Shown piece after piece: positions 35,712-44,817 of a DNA stretch of 58,554 nt (positions are counted from its first letter, which is position 1; every line of letters begins with the position of its first letter). Origin of the DNA: Clostridiaceae bacterium (lineage in GTDB: Bacteria; Bacillota; Clostridia; Lachnospirales; Lachnospiraceae); assembly GCA_910575585.1 (NCBI GenBank), contig CAJTGF010000029.1, positions 1 to 58,554 of the forward strand. Reading direction: 5' to 3'. The notes beneath the pieces were generated by a model. It worked only from the letters and a program-made list of their open reading frames with translations. It had not been told where the DNA came from and searched no databases. Position numbers and translations under genes: made by a program.

Positions 35712-37079
35712 ATGAGAGAGAGACAAAAAAGGCAGGCGCTGGAAGTAGTGAGCTTGTTGGGAAAGATACAGGAAGAAATAGGAAAAGCCATCGAGACGAG
35801 AGGATATGAGGAAGCCAGGACGTTGTTGGCGCAGTGCCAGGAGCAGGCCATTGGACTGGGGGAAAGTATTGAGGAGACGGAAGGGGAAGGATCTCCTGCC
35901 ATCGGTTTTTTAGAAAGTTACTGTGAAAGGGTCTATGAGATCTACGAGGCTCTGGGCCAGGGCAATGAAGTGGATGGCAGGAAGGCGGTTAACGGGCTGA
36001 AAGAGGTTTTGACCCAGGCGGAGGATTTTGTAAAAAACCATATTCCCGTGAAAAGAGAGGTCGTATTTCTTCCCTATAAAGCATCTATGTGGGATTCACT
36101 GGAAAGCGTGTGGAAGGCAGCCCGAGAGGACCCGGACTGTGATGCTTATGTGATCCCGATCCCCTATTATACGAAGGATCCAAACGGAAATTTTGGTCAG
36201 GAGCATTATGAAGGGGATCAATATCCGGAATATGTTCCGGTGACAAGATATGAGGATTATAATTTTGCAGGAAGGCATCCAGACATGATTTTTATCCATA
36301 ACGCTTATGATGAGTGTAATTATGTCACCAGTGTCCATCCTTTTTTTTATTCAAAAAATCTGAAAAAGTTTACAGATAAATTGGTATATATACCTTACTT
36401 TATTCTGGAAGAGATTGAGCCGGATAACAAAGCGGCCATCAATGGAATGTCGCATTTGATCACAATACCAGGCATGATCTACGCAGATAAGGTGATCGTC
36501 CAATCAGAAAAGATGAGGCAGATCTATGTGGATGTGATGACAGAGTGTACAAAAGGCACAGCAGCGGGGAGAAAGTACTGGGAGGAGAAGATCTTAGGGC
36601 TGGGATCGCCGAAGATGGACCGGGTGATGGATACCAAGAAGGATCAGGTGGAGATACCGAAAGAGTGGAGAAAGGTTATTGAGAAAGAAGACGGCAGTTG
36701 GAAAAAGGTTATCTTTTATAATACCAGTGTATCGGCTCTGATAAGATATGGGGAAACGATGCTTGCGAAGATGCGGGATGTGTTTGAAGTGTTTCGTGAG
36801 AACCAGGAAGAGATTGCGCTGCTGTGGAGACCCCATCCGCTGATCAGGGCGACGATTGAGAGCATGCTGCCGCAGCTGTGGGAGGAGTATGAGGGGATCG
36901 TCAGGGAGTATCGGGCGGTTGGTTGGGGAATCTATGATGATACGGCGGATATTGACCGGGCGATCGCGCTGTGTGACGGGTATTATGGGGATCGGAGTTC
37001 GGTGGTCAGGCTTTGCCAGGAAGTTGGGAAGCCGGTGATGATACAGAATGTGGAGATTTTATCAGAGAAAGAGGCTTAG
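35712..37079 (+). CDS. CDP-glycerol glycerophosphotransferase-like protein
   Basis: 455 residues. An N-terminal helical region (1-105, RERQKRQALEVVSLLGKIQEEIGKAI) precedes a GT-B-like part: REVVFLPYKASMWDSLES, NPY-type VIPIPYYTKDPNG, VYIPYFILEE, LGSPKMDRV, KKVIFYNTSVS, LLWRPHPLIRATIES and YYGDRSSVVRLCQEVGKPV. This resembles the CDP-glycerol:glycerophosphate transferase group found in Lachnospiraceae surface-glycan loci, so transfer of a phospho-sugar or glycerol phosphate is likely; donor and acceptor are unknown. First gene of the long glycan locus. Confidence 0.75.
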   Translation: MRERQKRQALEVVSLLGKIQEEIGKAIETRGYEEARTLLAQCQEQAIGLGESIEETEGEGSPAIGFLESYCERVYEIYEALGQGNEVDGRKAVNGLKEVLTQAEDFVKNHIPVKREVVFLPYKASMWDSLESVWKAAREDPDCDAYVIPIPYYTKDPNGNFGQEHYEGDQYPEYVPVTRYEDYNFAGRHPDMIFIHNAYDECNYVTSVHPFFYSKNLKKFTDKLVYIPYFILEEIEPDNKAAINGMSHLITIPGMIYADKVIVQSEKMRQIYVDVMTECTKGTAAGRKYWEEKILGLGSPKMDRVMDTKKDQVEIPKEWRKVIEKEDGSWKKVIFYNTSVSALIRYGETMLAKMRDVFEVFRENQEEIALLWRPHPLIRATIESMLPQLWEEYEGIVREYRAVGWGIYDDTADIDRAIALCDGYYGDRSSVVRLCQEVGKPVMIQNVEILSEKEA

Positions 37080-37093
37080 ATAGGGAAGGATAG

Positions 37094-37672
37094 ATGGATA
37101 ATCAATATATAAAAGAACTGATACAGCGGTTGGATGATACAGAGATTTGGAAAGGCGCTGGGCAGATGTGCAAGGATTATGACGAGGGGATCCGGTTTTT
37201 GACAGATACGTTTTTAGCGTATAAAAAAGATACAGCCCGGGTTTTCTTTATAGGAAACGGCGGCAGCGCGGCCATTGCCAGCCATATGACAGCGGATTTT
37301 ATGAAAAACGGCGGCATGAATACATACAGTTTATATGACAGTTCCGTTCTTACTTGCATGGGGAACGACTATGGATATGCATCTGTCTTTTCCAGACCAA
37401 TGGAGTTTTTGGTAAATGAAAGGGATCTGGTGGTGGCAGTCAGCAGTTCGGGAAATTCGCCGAATATTGTCAGCGCGATAGAAACAGCAAAGAAAAAGAA
37501 GACTATGGTGATGACGTTTACAGGATTTAAGCGGGATAACAGGGCCAAACAGATGGGAGATATCAATGTTTATGTTCCCTGTGAGAAGTATGGGATCGTA
37601 GAGTCTATCCATAATCTGATACTGCAGCAGATCGTAGATATGATCATGGAACAGGATGGGGTGGCGCTTTGA
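37094..37672 (+). CDS. gmhA: Sedoheptulose 7-phosphate isomerase, GmhA-like
   Basis: 192 residues with one SIS domain. Converts sedoheptulose 7-phosphate to D-glycero-D-manno-heptose 7-phosphate, the first step of heptose activation. Motifs: FIGNGGSAAIASHMTADFM, VAVSSSGNSPNIVSAI and a C-terminal helix (SIHNLILQQIVDMI). The next gene starts inside its stop codon (TTGA), and it encodes the GmhB-like phosphatase, which supports the assignment over other SIS enzymes. Confidence 0.88.
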   Translation: MDNQYIKELIQRLDDTEIWKGAGQMCKDYDEGIRFLTDTFLAYKKDTARVFFIGNGGSAAIASHMTADFMKNGGMNTYSLYDSSVLTCMGNDYGYASVFSRPMEFLVNERDLVVAVSSSGNSPNIVSAIETAKKKKTMVMTFTGFKRDNRAKQMGDINVYVPCEKYGIVESIHNLILQQIVDMIMEQDGVAL

Positions 37673-38217
37673 CCGTGGGTGTTAGAAAGCCGGCGGTATT
37701 TCTGGACCGAGACGGAGTTTTGACAGAGGAGAGAAGTTATGTGACGTGTTTGGAGGAATTAAAGATCTTTCCTTTTGCGCAGATGTGTGTAGAGCAGATC
37801 CATAAAAAAGGATATTATGCCATTGTTGTAACGAATCAGAGCGGGATCGCAAGGGGATTGTTTACGGAAAGTCAATTAGAAGAGATGAACCGGTTTCTGA
37901 TAGAAACGACAGGGGTGGATGCGGTTTACTACTGTCCCCACCATCCCCAGGGAAAGATAGAGCGATATGGAATAGAGTGTCAATGCCGGAAACCAAAGAC
38001 CGGCATGTTTGAAAAGGCATGCAGGGATTTTGCCATTGATATGGGAATGTCTTTTATGGTGGGGGATCGGGCGGGAGATGTGATAGCGGGGGAGAATGCC
38101 GGACTTCAGACGGTTTTAGCGGAGTCAGGGTATGGTTTAGCCAGGCTGGAAGCTGAGGTTGCGCCGGATCATATCATACAGGATTTGAGAGAGCTGACAG
38201 AAATACTTGTAGGTTAA
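37669..38217 (+). CDS. gmhB: D-glycero-D-manno-heptose 1,7-bisphosphate phosphatase, GmhB-like
   Basis: 182 residues, HAD superfamily. Motif I is FLDRDGVLTEE; motif II VTNQSGIARGLF; zinc-binding CPHHP and CQCRKPKTGMF; motif IV MVGDRAGDVIAGENAG. This is the full GmhB pattern; the enzyme removes the 7-phosphate of heptose bisphosphate. The start is TTG at 37669, overlapping gmhA by 4 bases. Confidence 0.9.
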   Translation: MTVGVRKPAVFLDRDGVLTEERSYVTCLEELKIFPFAQMCVEQIHKKGYYAIVVTNQSGIARGLFTESQLEEMNRFLIETTGVDAVYYCPHHPQGKIERYGIECQCRKPKTGMFEKACRDFAIDMGMSFMVGDRAGDVIAGENAGLQTVLAESGYGLARLEAEVAPDHIIQDLRELTEILVG

Positions 38218-38247
38218 AGAAAATTGAAGGGATTTAAGAATGATCAC

Positions 38248-39441
38248 ATGGAAATTTGCATTTACAATCACATAATTATAAAGATAAATGAAGTGTTACA
38301 TAAATATAGAAAAACTGATTCGAAATGTATTGTTTTAGTGGCTTTTTTGATTAAGCCTCGTATAGTTAAAATAGGATATGCATTAAGAAAAAAGGGATAT
38401 AAAGTTATTTTGTTTTTAGAGGAGAATAATAAAAAGGGACTATACAATTCCAAGGTAAGATTTTTTGATAGAGTTTCTCTTTTTAAATCAAAGGAAGAAG
38501 TGTATTGTAAATGTTTAATGTTAAATCCTCTGGTCTATCATCTGTTTACAGAAGCGTCGGTTAATGAATGGGCAGAATATATTGTAGACCGAAAACAAAA
38601 AATAGGGAAGATAGTATATGATCAATATGATGTGTATAAAGGAATATGCAGAATCCATAACAGGAATTGGGAAAAACGAGAAAAAAAATGTTTTGAAAAT
38701 GCTGATGGGATTTGTTGCAGATCCTTTCAGACACAATATCTGAAGCATTATATGGGATATAGATTTAAAGGAAAACGAATCCTATTTTTAGATTATTGTT
38801 GGGATAAATATCATTTTGTAAATGATAAAAAAGATAATGAAAATTTGCAAATTGTATATGGAGGACGTATTCTTTCGCCAAATTCGAAGGATACCTTATC
38901 GTTAGTAGAGTGGGAAACCGTTTGTTATATTGCGAAAAAGTTTAAGAAACATAAGGCGTATTTTATGATAATTCCTACGAAGTCAGCAACGGAGTACCCT
39001 GAATTTTTAAAACTGAAAAGAGATAACCAATATCTAAAAATAGAGGAGCCAATGAATTTTGATGAACTTATAAGATATGAGAGTAAAATGGATTATGGAA
39101 TAGATTGTTTCGAATTCCAATGTAAAATGGATGAATACGAAATAATGTTTAAAGGAATTGCGGATTACCGCGCAGATGCAAAATATTATGCGACAAATAA
39201 ATTTTTCGATTATTTGGATGCAGGAATTCCTATTATTTATGGAAGAAAGGGAGAACTGTTTGGAAGATATCTTTCTCATTTTGGCGTGGCAGCGGCATGT
39301 GCAGTGGAAGACATGCCTTATATGTTGGATGAGTTAAAGAGAAAAAGAGGAGAATATACGGAAAATGTAAAAAGAGCAAGAAAAGCTTTGGCTATAGAAA
39401 ATCAAATTGGAAGACTAATTGATTTTTATAAGAGTTTGTAG
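38248..39441 (+). CDS. Glycosyltransferase-like protein (GT-B)
   Basis: About 397 residues, not assignable to a numbered family by eye. It looks like a GT-B glycosyltransferase: DQYDVYKG and FENADGICCRS in the first half, then LQIVYGGRILSP, KHKAYFMIIP and NKFFDYLDAGIPIIYGRKGEL in the nucleotide-sugar domain. The start is uncertain: ATG 38248 has a weak, distant AAGGGA; TTG 38224 in frame is an alternative. It marks the beginning of a strongly AT-rich stretch. Confidence 0.7.
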   Translation: MEICIYNHIIIKINEVLHKYRKTDSKCIVLVAFLIKPRIVKIGYALRKKGYKVILFLEENNKKGLYNSKVRFFDRVSLFKSKEEVYCKCLMLNPLVYHLFTEASVNEWAEYIVDRKQKIGKIVYDQYDVYKGICRIHNRNWEKREKKCFENADGICCRSFQTQYLKHYMGYRFKGKRILFLDYCWDKYHFVNDKKDNENLQIVYGGRILSPNSKDTLSLVEWETVCYIAKKFKKHKAYFMIIPTKSATEYPEFLKLKRDNQYLKIEEPMNFDELIRYESKMDYGIDCFEFQCKMDEYEIMFKGIADYRADAKYYATNKFFDYLDAGIPIIYGRKGELFGRYLSHFGVAAACAVEDMPYMLDELKRKRGEYTENVKRARKALAIENQIGRLIDFYKSL

Positions 39442-39455
39442 GAGGGACCTATTGA

Positions 39456-40523
39456 ATGCAGCAAATAAATAACCCATATAGTGATCTGAAAATATTGTGT
39501 CATCCTGATAAAATAAAAGCTATTTTGCAGGAAGAGAGAACTTCGCCTCTTTACGTAAGAATAAAGCCAACAAATGTGTGTAATCAAAAATGTTGGTATT
39601 GTGTATATGCCAATGACTCTGTAATAGATAATAGAAATGTTGATAGACGTGAATCAATCCCATGGGCTAAGATGAAAGAAATTATAAATGACCTGTCTGA
39701 AATGGGTACAAAAGCAATTACTTTTAGTGGTGGAGGAGAGCCTCTTTGCTATCCGTATATCTATGATGCTTTGGATATGGTACAGAAGCATGGCATGGAT
39801 TATGCAATGATATCAAATGGACAGGGGTTAGAGGATAGAGTAATTTCTGTTTTGAAAAGCGCCAAGTGGGTTAGAATATCATTTGATTCTACGGATCGTG
39901 AACTGTATAAGAAGACAAGAGGAGTAGATACTTTTTCAAAAGTTGTAGATAATATAAAGCAATTTGCTATAGAAAAAGATAAATCTTGTGTATTGGGAGT
40001 AAATTTTGTTGTTACTAAGAATAATTATAAGGAAATTTATGATATGTGTGATTTGTTAGCTTCTATCGGTGTTAATAATATTAAATTTTCACCCTTAATG
40101 GTAAAAGGAACAAACTCTGATTATCATATGGAAATAAAAGCAGAGGTTGAGGAACAGTTAGCTAAGGCTGTGGAAAAATTTCAGAGTGACACATTCTGTA
40201 TTATTGATAAATATACAAATGATGAAAGTTTAGAAAAGAACTTTGTAAAAAGTAAAAGATGCCATATTAAGGAAGTCTTTACTGTAATTGGAGCGGATTG
40301 TAAAGTTTATTATTGTCATCAGAGAGCTTATACCAGGACAGGTGAGATTGGGGATTTAACAAATCAATCATTCAAAGAATTATGGTTTTCAGAACAAACT
40401 ACAAAAAAGTTTAGAGAAATGAAACCCCAAAGAGAATGCAATTTTCGATGCGCCTTTGAAGAAAGGAATCAGCTATTGGAATCGTTAGTAAATATGGATA
40501 GAAAGCACATTAATTTTATTTGA
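39456..40523 (+). CDS. Radical SAM/SPASM enzyme
   Basis: 355 residues. The radical SAM cluster motif CNQKCWYC is at about residues 42-49, followed by TFSGGGEPLCYP and WVRISFDSTDRELY. The C-terminal SPASM-like part has RCHIKEVFTVIGADCKVYYC, GEIGDLTNQSFKELW and ECNFRC, with cysteines for auxiliary clusters. In sugar loci such enzymes can epimerise, dehydrate or otherwise modify a sugar or a peptide; the substrate here is unknown. AGGAGGG precedes the ATG. Confidence 0.88.
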   Translation: MQQINNPYSDLKILCHPDKIKAILQEERTSPLYVRIKPTNVCNQKCWYCVYANDSVIDNRNVDRRESIPWAKMKEIINDLSEMGTKAITFSGGGEPLCYPYIYDALDMVQKHGMDYAMISNGQGLEDRVISVLKSAKWVRISFDSTDRELYKKTRGVDTFSKVVDNIKQFAIEKDKSCVLGVNFVVTKNNYKEIYDMCDLLASIGVNNIKFSPLMVKGTNSDYHMEIKAEVEEQLAKAVEKFQSDTFCIIDKYTNDESLEKNFVKSKRCHIKEVFTVIGADCKVYYCHQRAYTRTGEIGDLTNQSFKELWFSEQTTKKFREMKPQRECNFRCAFEERNQLLESLVNMDRKHINFI

Positions 40524-40566
40524 TATAAAGGAACACAAGAATAATGTAGACGGAGAATATATAGCA

Positions 40567-41574
40567 ATGTTATATGATCAGTTTTTTGCAATATTGGATT
40601 CTCTTCTGAGACCAGTGATGGATAAAAATATAATTATTTATGGATGTCAAGGTGGGGATTTCATTAGATGGTTTTGCGAAAGATATTATCAAAAAAAGGT
40701 GAAAGCTATTGTAGATAGGTGGGAATTGTCTCCGGGAATTACGATTTTACATCTATGGTCTTTTTATTATATATATGACCAAAATGATATTATTATAAAT
40801 ACAACTTCAAAACAAATTGAGGAAGAATTTAACGATACAGGAGAAGATTGGAGCAAAACAGGGTATCAAAGTGATCAAATCATCAATTTATGGAGCCTGA
40901 TATACAAAAAAAATCAATTGAATGAGAGTGATGGAAGAAAGTGGGAAATTTCTTATTACGATTGGCTTGAATATAAATATGGGGTTGATATCCTCATTAC
41001 AATCAAAAGAAAATTTGTAAAAGGTATGCATGCGCATGGATATTTTCCGACAGAATTTCGTGTTTTTTTAGAAGGTATATCTGATCATGAGTTTTCAAAA
41101 GAAGATTCTATTTTAGATATAGGATGTGGAAAGGGAAGTGGCATAATGGCACTTTTGGCATGCGGATTCCAGACAGTAGGAGCAGTTGAGTATACAGAAA
41201 ATATTTATCAAACGTTAATTAGTAATTTGAGAAAAATGAATATTGAGTATATTGAACATATGATGGATTCTGATAATCAGATGGTAAGAGAAAAGGTAAA
41301 CTGTTATCTGGGAGATGCATCTTGTTTGAAAAAACAGTTAGATGACTATAACTGGTTTTTTTTATTCAATCCTTTTTCCTGGGAGGTTGTGCAGTCTGTT
41401 TTGGCAAATATATGTAACAGCTTAAAAGAAAAACCAAGGAAAGCGTATATTTTTTATGCAGAACCTATAGGCCATAAGTTGATTATGGATACTAAGATGT
41501 TTCAAATAAAGAAAAAATTATGTTCAGATTTTTCTTGTGTGAGCTATTATTCATATTTATATGAATCAATATGA
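40567..41574 (+). CDS. Methyltransferase with N-terminal Rossmann-like module
   Basis: 335 residues. The N-terminal ~110 residues show the module that recurs in this locus (NIIIYGCQGGDFIRWF, KVKAIVDRW). The C-terminal half is a class I SAM methyltransferase: motif I ILDIGCGKGSGIMALLACGF, acidic residue after AVEY, and NWFFLFNPFSW. Substrate unknown; probably a sugar of the surface glycan. Confidence 0.8.
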   Translation: MLYDQFFAILDSLLRPVMDKNIIIYGCQGGDFIRWFCERYYQKKVKAIVDRWELSPGITILHLWSFYYIYDQNDIIINTTSKQIEEEFNDTGEDWSKTGYQSDQIINLWSLIYKKNQLNESDGRKWEISYYDWLEYKYGVDILITIKRKFVKGMHAHGYFPTEFRVFLEGISDHEFSKEDSILDIGCGKGSGIMALLACGFQTVGAVEYTENIYQTLISNLRKMNIEYIEHMMDSDNQMVREKVNCYLGDASCLKKQLDDYNWFFLFNPFSWEVVQSVLANICNSLKEKPRKAYIFYAEPIGHKLIMDTKMFQIKKKLCSDFSCVSYYSYLYESI

Positions 41575-41599
41575 AGATATTATCCTTTAGGAGGTTTTT

Positions 41600-42592
41600 A
41601 TGACAATTGAAGATAAAATCAGAAAAGCGATAATCGATGCTGTGAATACTAAAAGCAAGAAAGGGATAGTAATATATCCGTTTGGTGTGTATGGCAAAAA
41701 GGTAAAAGATATTTTAAATAAAGAGTTCGATATATATGAAGCTTATATAATCGATAATAACATTTCTGAAGATTCCAGGATACAACAGGTAGAATCTATG
41801 GATAATATGAACGATTATATTTATCTTATTGCATGCAGGGATACGAAAGTGTTTACCGATATAATGAAGACACTTAATCTAAAAGTGGATGATGAAAATA
41901 TTATTGATATATTTGCGGAGTGGCATTATCACTTATATCAGGAACCGGAATTTGTTTTGTATGATGCTACGCGGAAAGGAATGGATCTGGGAGGGTGGTA
42001 TGAAAAAAGGCTTAATCAGGTTGGACGGACAGATACAGTGACAGATGCAATCATGAATACGATAAGCATACCAGAGGGTGGGACTTTTTGTGAAATAGGA
42101 CCAGGGACTGGAAGGTATATGCAAAAGTTCATTGAAAAAGCTAGACCGCAAAAATATGAATTTTACGAAGTCCAAAAAAAATTGGCTGAATATTTAGTAA
42201 AAGCTCTTAATTATAATTTCTGCGAAGTAATTGCCAGAGAAGCAGACGGATACAGTTTGAAGGATACTCATTCTTGTTCACAGGATGTCATATTTGCAAA
42301 CAGTGTTTGGCCAATTATAAAATATTCTAATATCTATCAATATTTTCTTGAGATGATACGAGTATGTAAAGTTGGTGGATATGTAATATTCGACGCTTAT
42401 ACAGAAGATTCTTATACAGAGAGAATTTTGAATGATAAAAATTGTTTACTAAATGAATGGCGTCTTCTGCCTAACCGTATGATTATGGATATATTTATTA
42501 GTCGGAAAATGAAATTAGAGCATAAATTTGAATTCCCTTATATTAATTTTATGGGTTCATGGTATATATTTAAGAAATTAGATAACAAGTAA
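41600..42592 (+). CDS. Methyltransferase with N-terminal Rossmann-like module
   Basis: 330 residues. N-terminal module: GIVIYPFGVYGKKVKDIL, then EAYIIDNN. The C-terminal part is a class I SAM methyltransferase: FCEIGPGTGRYMQKFIEKA, YEFYEVQKKLAEYL and VIFANSVWPIIKY. GAGGTTTTT precedes the ATG. It is next to another methyltransferase of the same architecture, but the sequences are clearly different, so two methylation steps are likely. Confidence 0.8.
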   Translation: MTIEDKIRKAIIDAVNTKSKKGIVIYPFGVYGKKVKDILNKEFDIYEAYIIDNNISEDSRIQQVESMDNMNDYIYLIACRDTKVFTDIMKTLNLKVDDENIIDIFAEWHYHLYQEPEFVLYDATRKGMDLGGWYEKRLNQVGRTDTVTDAIMNTISIPEGGTFCEIGPGTGRYMQKFIEKARPQKYEFYEVQKKLAEYLVKALNYNFCEVIAREADGYSLKDTHSCSQDVIFANSVWPIIKYSNIYQYFLEMIRVCKVGGYVIFDAYTEDSYTERILNDKNCLLNEWRLLPNRMIMDIFISRKMKLEHKFEFPYINFMGSWYIFKKLDNK

Positions 42593-42630
42593 AGATGTTT
42601 TGGTTTTCTTATAAAGGGAGGCATAATAGC

Positions 42631-43701
42631 ATGAAGATTAGCGCTTGGAACATATCATTAGGAGAAGACGAGGCAAGAGCTGCATATGAAAGTGTTATGA
42701 ATAGAAACCTTAGCGAGGGGATTAAAGTAAAAGAATTGGAAGAAAGGTTAGCAAGTTTTCTTGGGAAAAAGTATGCAATTTGCGTACCAAACGGATCTTC
42801 GGCTGTACTACTTGCAATGATGGGAATAGGGATAAAACCAGGTGATGAGGTAATCATTCCTGATTTTACATTTATAGCTACAGGCCATGCGCCTAAATTG
42901 CTTGGAGCAGATGTGATACTGGCAGATGTTAAAGAAGATATACCAGTGTTGGATATTGAAAAAGTTTTAGAATTGATTACTCCGAAGACAAAGGCAATTA
43001 TACCAGTGCATCTAAATGGCAGAAGAGCAGAAACGAAAAGATTGAAAGAGGCATTAAAGGACACTGGAATTTATGTTGTTGATGATGCTTGTCAAGCCTT
43101 TGCTTCTGGAAAAAAAGGTGATTATGCAGGGTGTGATGCAGATATAGCATGTTATTCATTTGCGGTGACAAAAATCATGACAACAGGACAGGGAGGATTT
43201 GTGACAACAGATGAGGATGAGTTATATCTGAGAATGAAAAGATTAAAAATGCAGGGAATGGATAATATTTTTGAAAGCAACGATTATCAGTTGGCAGGAT
43301 TTAACCTAAAATATACCGATATACTGGCTTCAATCGGGTTGGTCCAATTAGGGAAAATTCCGGAAAAAGTAAAGAATAGCAAAAGGCATTACGGCTTATA
43401 TAAGAAAGCATTAGAGGAATCTAAAAATATAAGAATGATTCCGACAAAAGAAGATGAAATTGTTTATACCCCAGATATATTAGTCAAAGATTCTAAGAGG
43501 ATCAGAGAATATTTGGAAGATAAAATGATTCAGGTAAGACCGGCTGGAGCATGCTTGCATAGGGCAAATTATTTTATTCAGCGCAGCAAATATAAAAATG
43601 CGGAGTTTTTTGAAAGACATCTTCTTTATATGCCGGGTGGGCCTGATCAACCAGAAAAGAATATACAGACAGCGATAGGAGAGTTGTTAGCATTGGAGTA
43701 A
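42631..43701 (+). CDS. DegT/DnrJ/EryC1/StrS aminotransferase
   Basis: 356 residues, PLP-dependent. It aminates keto sugars to amino sugars for glycans. Motifs: CVPNGSSAVLLAMMGIGIKPGDEVI, DFTFIATGHAP, VDDACQAFASGKKG and the PLP-lysine region YSFAVTKIMTTGQGGFVTT. The start at 42631 follows AAGGGAGG; an open frame upstream is not needed. With the epimerase at 49.8 kb it points to an amino-sugar in the repeat unit. Confidence 0.9.
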   Translation: MKISAWNISLGEDEARAAYESVMNRNLSEGIKVKELEERLASFLGKKYAICVPNGSSAVLLAMMGIGIKPGDEVIIPDFTFIATGHAPKLLGADVILADVKEDIPVLDIEKVLELITPKTKAIIPVHLNGRRAETKRLKEALKDTGIYVVDDACQAFASGKKGDYAGCDADIACYSFAVTKIMTTGQGGFVTTDEDELYLRMKRLKMQGMDNIFESNDYQLAGFNLKYTDILASIGLVQLGKIPEKVKNSKRHYGLYKKALEESKNIRMIPTKEDEIVYTPDILVKDSKRIREYLEDKMIQVRPAGACLHRANYFIQRSKYKNAEFFERHLLYMPGGPDQPEKNIQTAIGELLALE

Positions 43702-43707
43702 TTTAAA

Positions 43708-44817
43708 ATGAAGACAATTATTATTATAACAGAATGCAGAAGATATCGATTTAATTATGGAGAAACTTTGCAGGCAGTAGCCCTAAATAAGGTGCTTTCA
43801 AATTTGGGATTTAAGTGCATTACTGCATCTTATGAAAATGAAAAAAATGATTTGAAAGGATGGATGCTGCCTAATATAAAAACATATGCATTAAGAGGAA
43901 TTAAATTTGAACTTTTTAGACATAGACATATAGTTTATCCAATATTCAGAAGTAATAAAAAAGAAGATTTTGAAAAGCTGATTGATAAAGCTGACGTCTT
44001 ATTTTGCGGAAGTGATTGTATTTGGTATGAAAAAGATTACAATGATATCTTATTTATGTTTTTTCCTAAGAAAAAAATACCTAAAATTGCCTATGCACCT
44101 TCTCTGCGGGATAGTGTGGTAACTGATAATATGTATGAAAAGAGGGTGTCAAAGTGGATTGGGCAGATTGATCATTTATCAACAAGAGAATTAGATGGAA
44201 GCCGGATAATTGAAGAGATCTCAAAACGAACATGTCAAACTGTTCTTGATCCTACATTGCTATTAGATAAAAGAATATGGGATAATATGTCTGGAAAGCG
44301 TATTATAAAAGAATCGTATATAGTATTGTATATTATAGGAAAAAGCAGGGAACTGGTGCCTATACTCACGCAGGTTAAGAAGTTTTATAAAAATAGGAGA
44401 ATTATATGGATAGGAATGGAAAATAACAATGGCTATCCATTCGGAGATGTTTTGATCGATATAGGGCCTGCGGAGTTTATATCTTTGATCAAATATGCTG
44501 ATGCGGTAATTACTGATTCTTTTCATGGAACCGCCTTTTCTATCATTTATGAAAAGCAGATGTATTCCATAAAGAGAATTGTAAATAAAAGAGATATCTA
44601 TGACAATGATTGTCGTATAAAAAATGTTTTTGATTTTTTGGGTATTCATAATTATTATACAAAGAGTGATAAAATTGATTTTAAGGGGGCGGAGATTGAT
44701 TATCAAGAAGTAAGCAAAAAACTTAAAAAACAGAGAGAAACATCTTTAGATTATATTGTTAACGCATTGAAAGATGAAGGGCTATTAAAATATGGTAAAA
44801 ACGATAGAGTTTGTTGA
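43708..44817 (+). CDS. Polysaccharide pyruvyl transferase family protein
   Basis: 369 residues. Family hallmarks: NYGETLQAVALNKVLSNLG, DVLFCGSDCIWYEKDY, ISTREL-like LSTRELDGSRII, and AVITDSFHGTAFSIIY near the C-terminus. Members add pyruvyl ketals to sugars. It overlaps the next gene by 26 bases; that gene encodes an FrhB-like iron-sulfur protein that is often its neighbour. Confidence 0.88.
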   Translation: MKTIIIITECRRYRFNYGETLQAVALNKVLSNLGFKCITASYENEKNDLKGWMLPNIKTYALRGIKFELFRHRHIVYPIFRSNKKEDFEKLIDKADVLFCGSDCIWYEKDYNDILFMFFPKKKIPKIAYAPSLRDSVVTDNMYEKRVSKWIGQIDHLSTRELDGSRIIEEISKRTCQTVLDPTLLLDKRIWDNMSGKRIIKESYIVLYIIGKSRELVPILTQVKKFYKNRRIIWIGMENNNGYPFGDVLIDIGPAEFISLIKYADAVITDSFHGTAFSIIYEKQMYSIKRIVNKRDIYDNDCRIKNVFDFLGIHNYYTKSDKIDFKGAEIDYQEVSKKLKKQRETSLDYIVNALKDEGLLKYGKNDRVC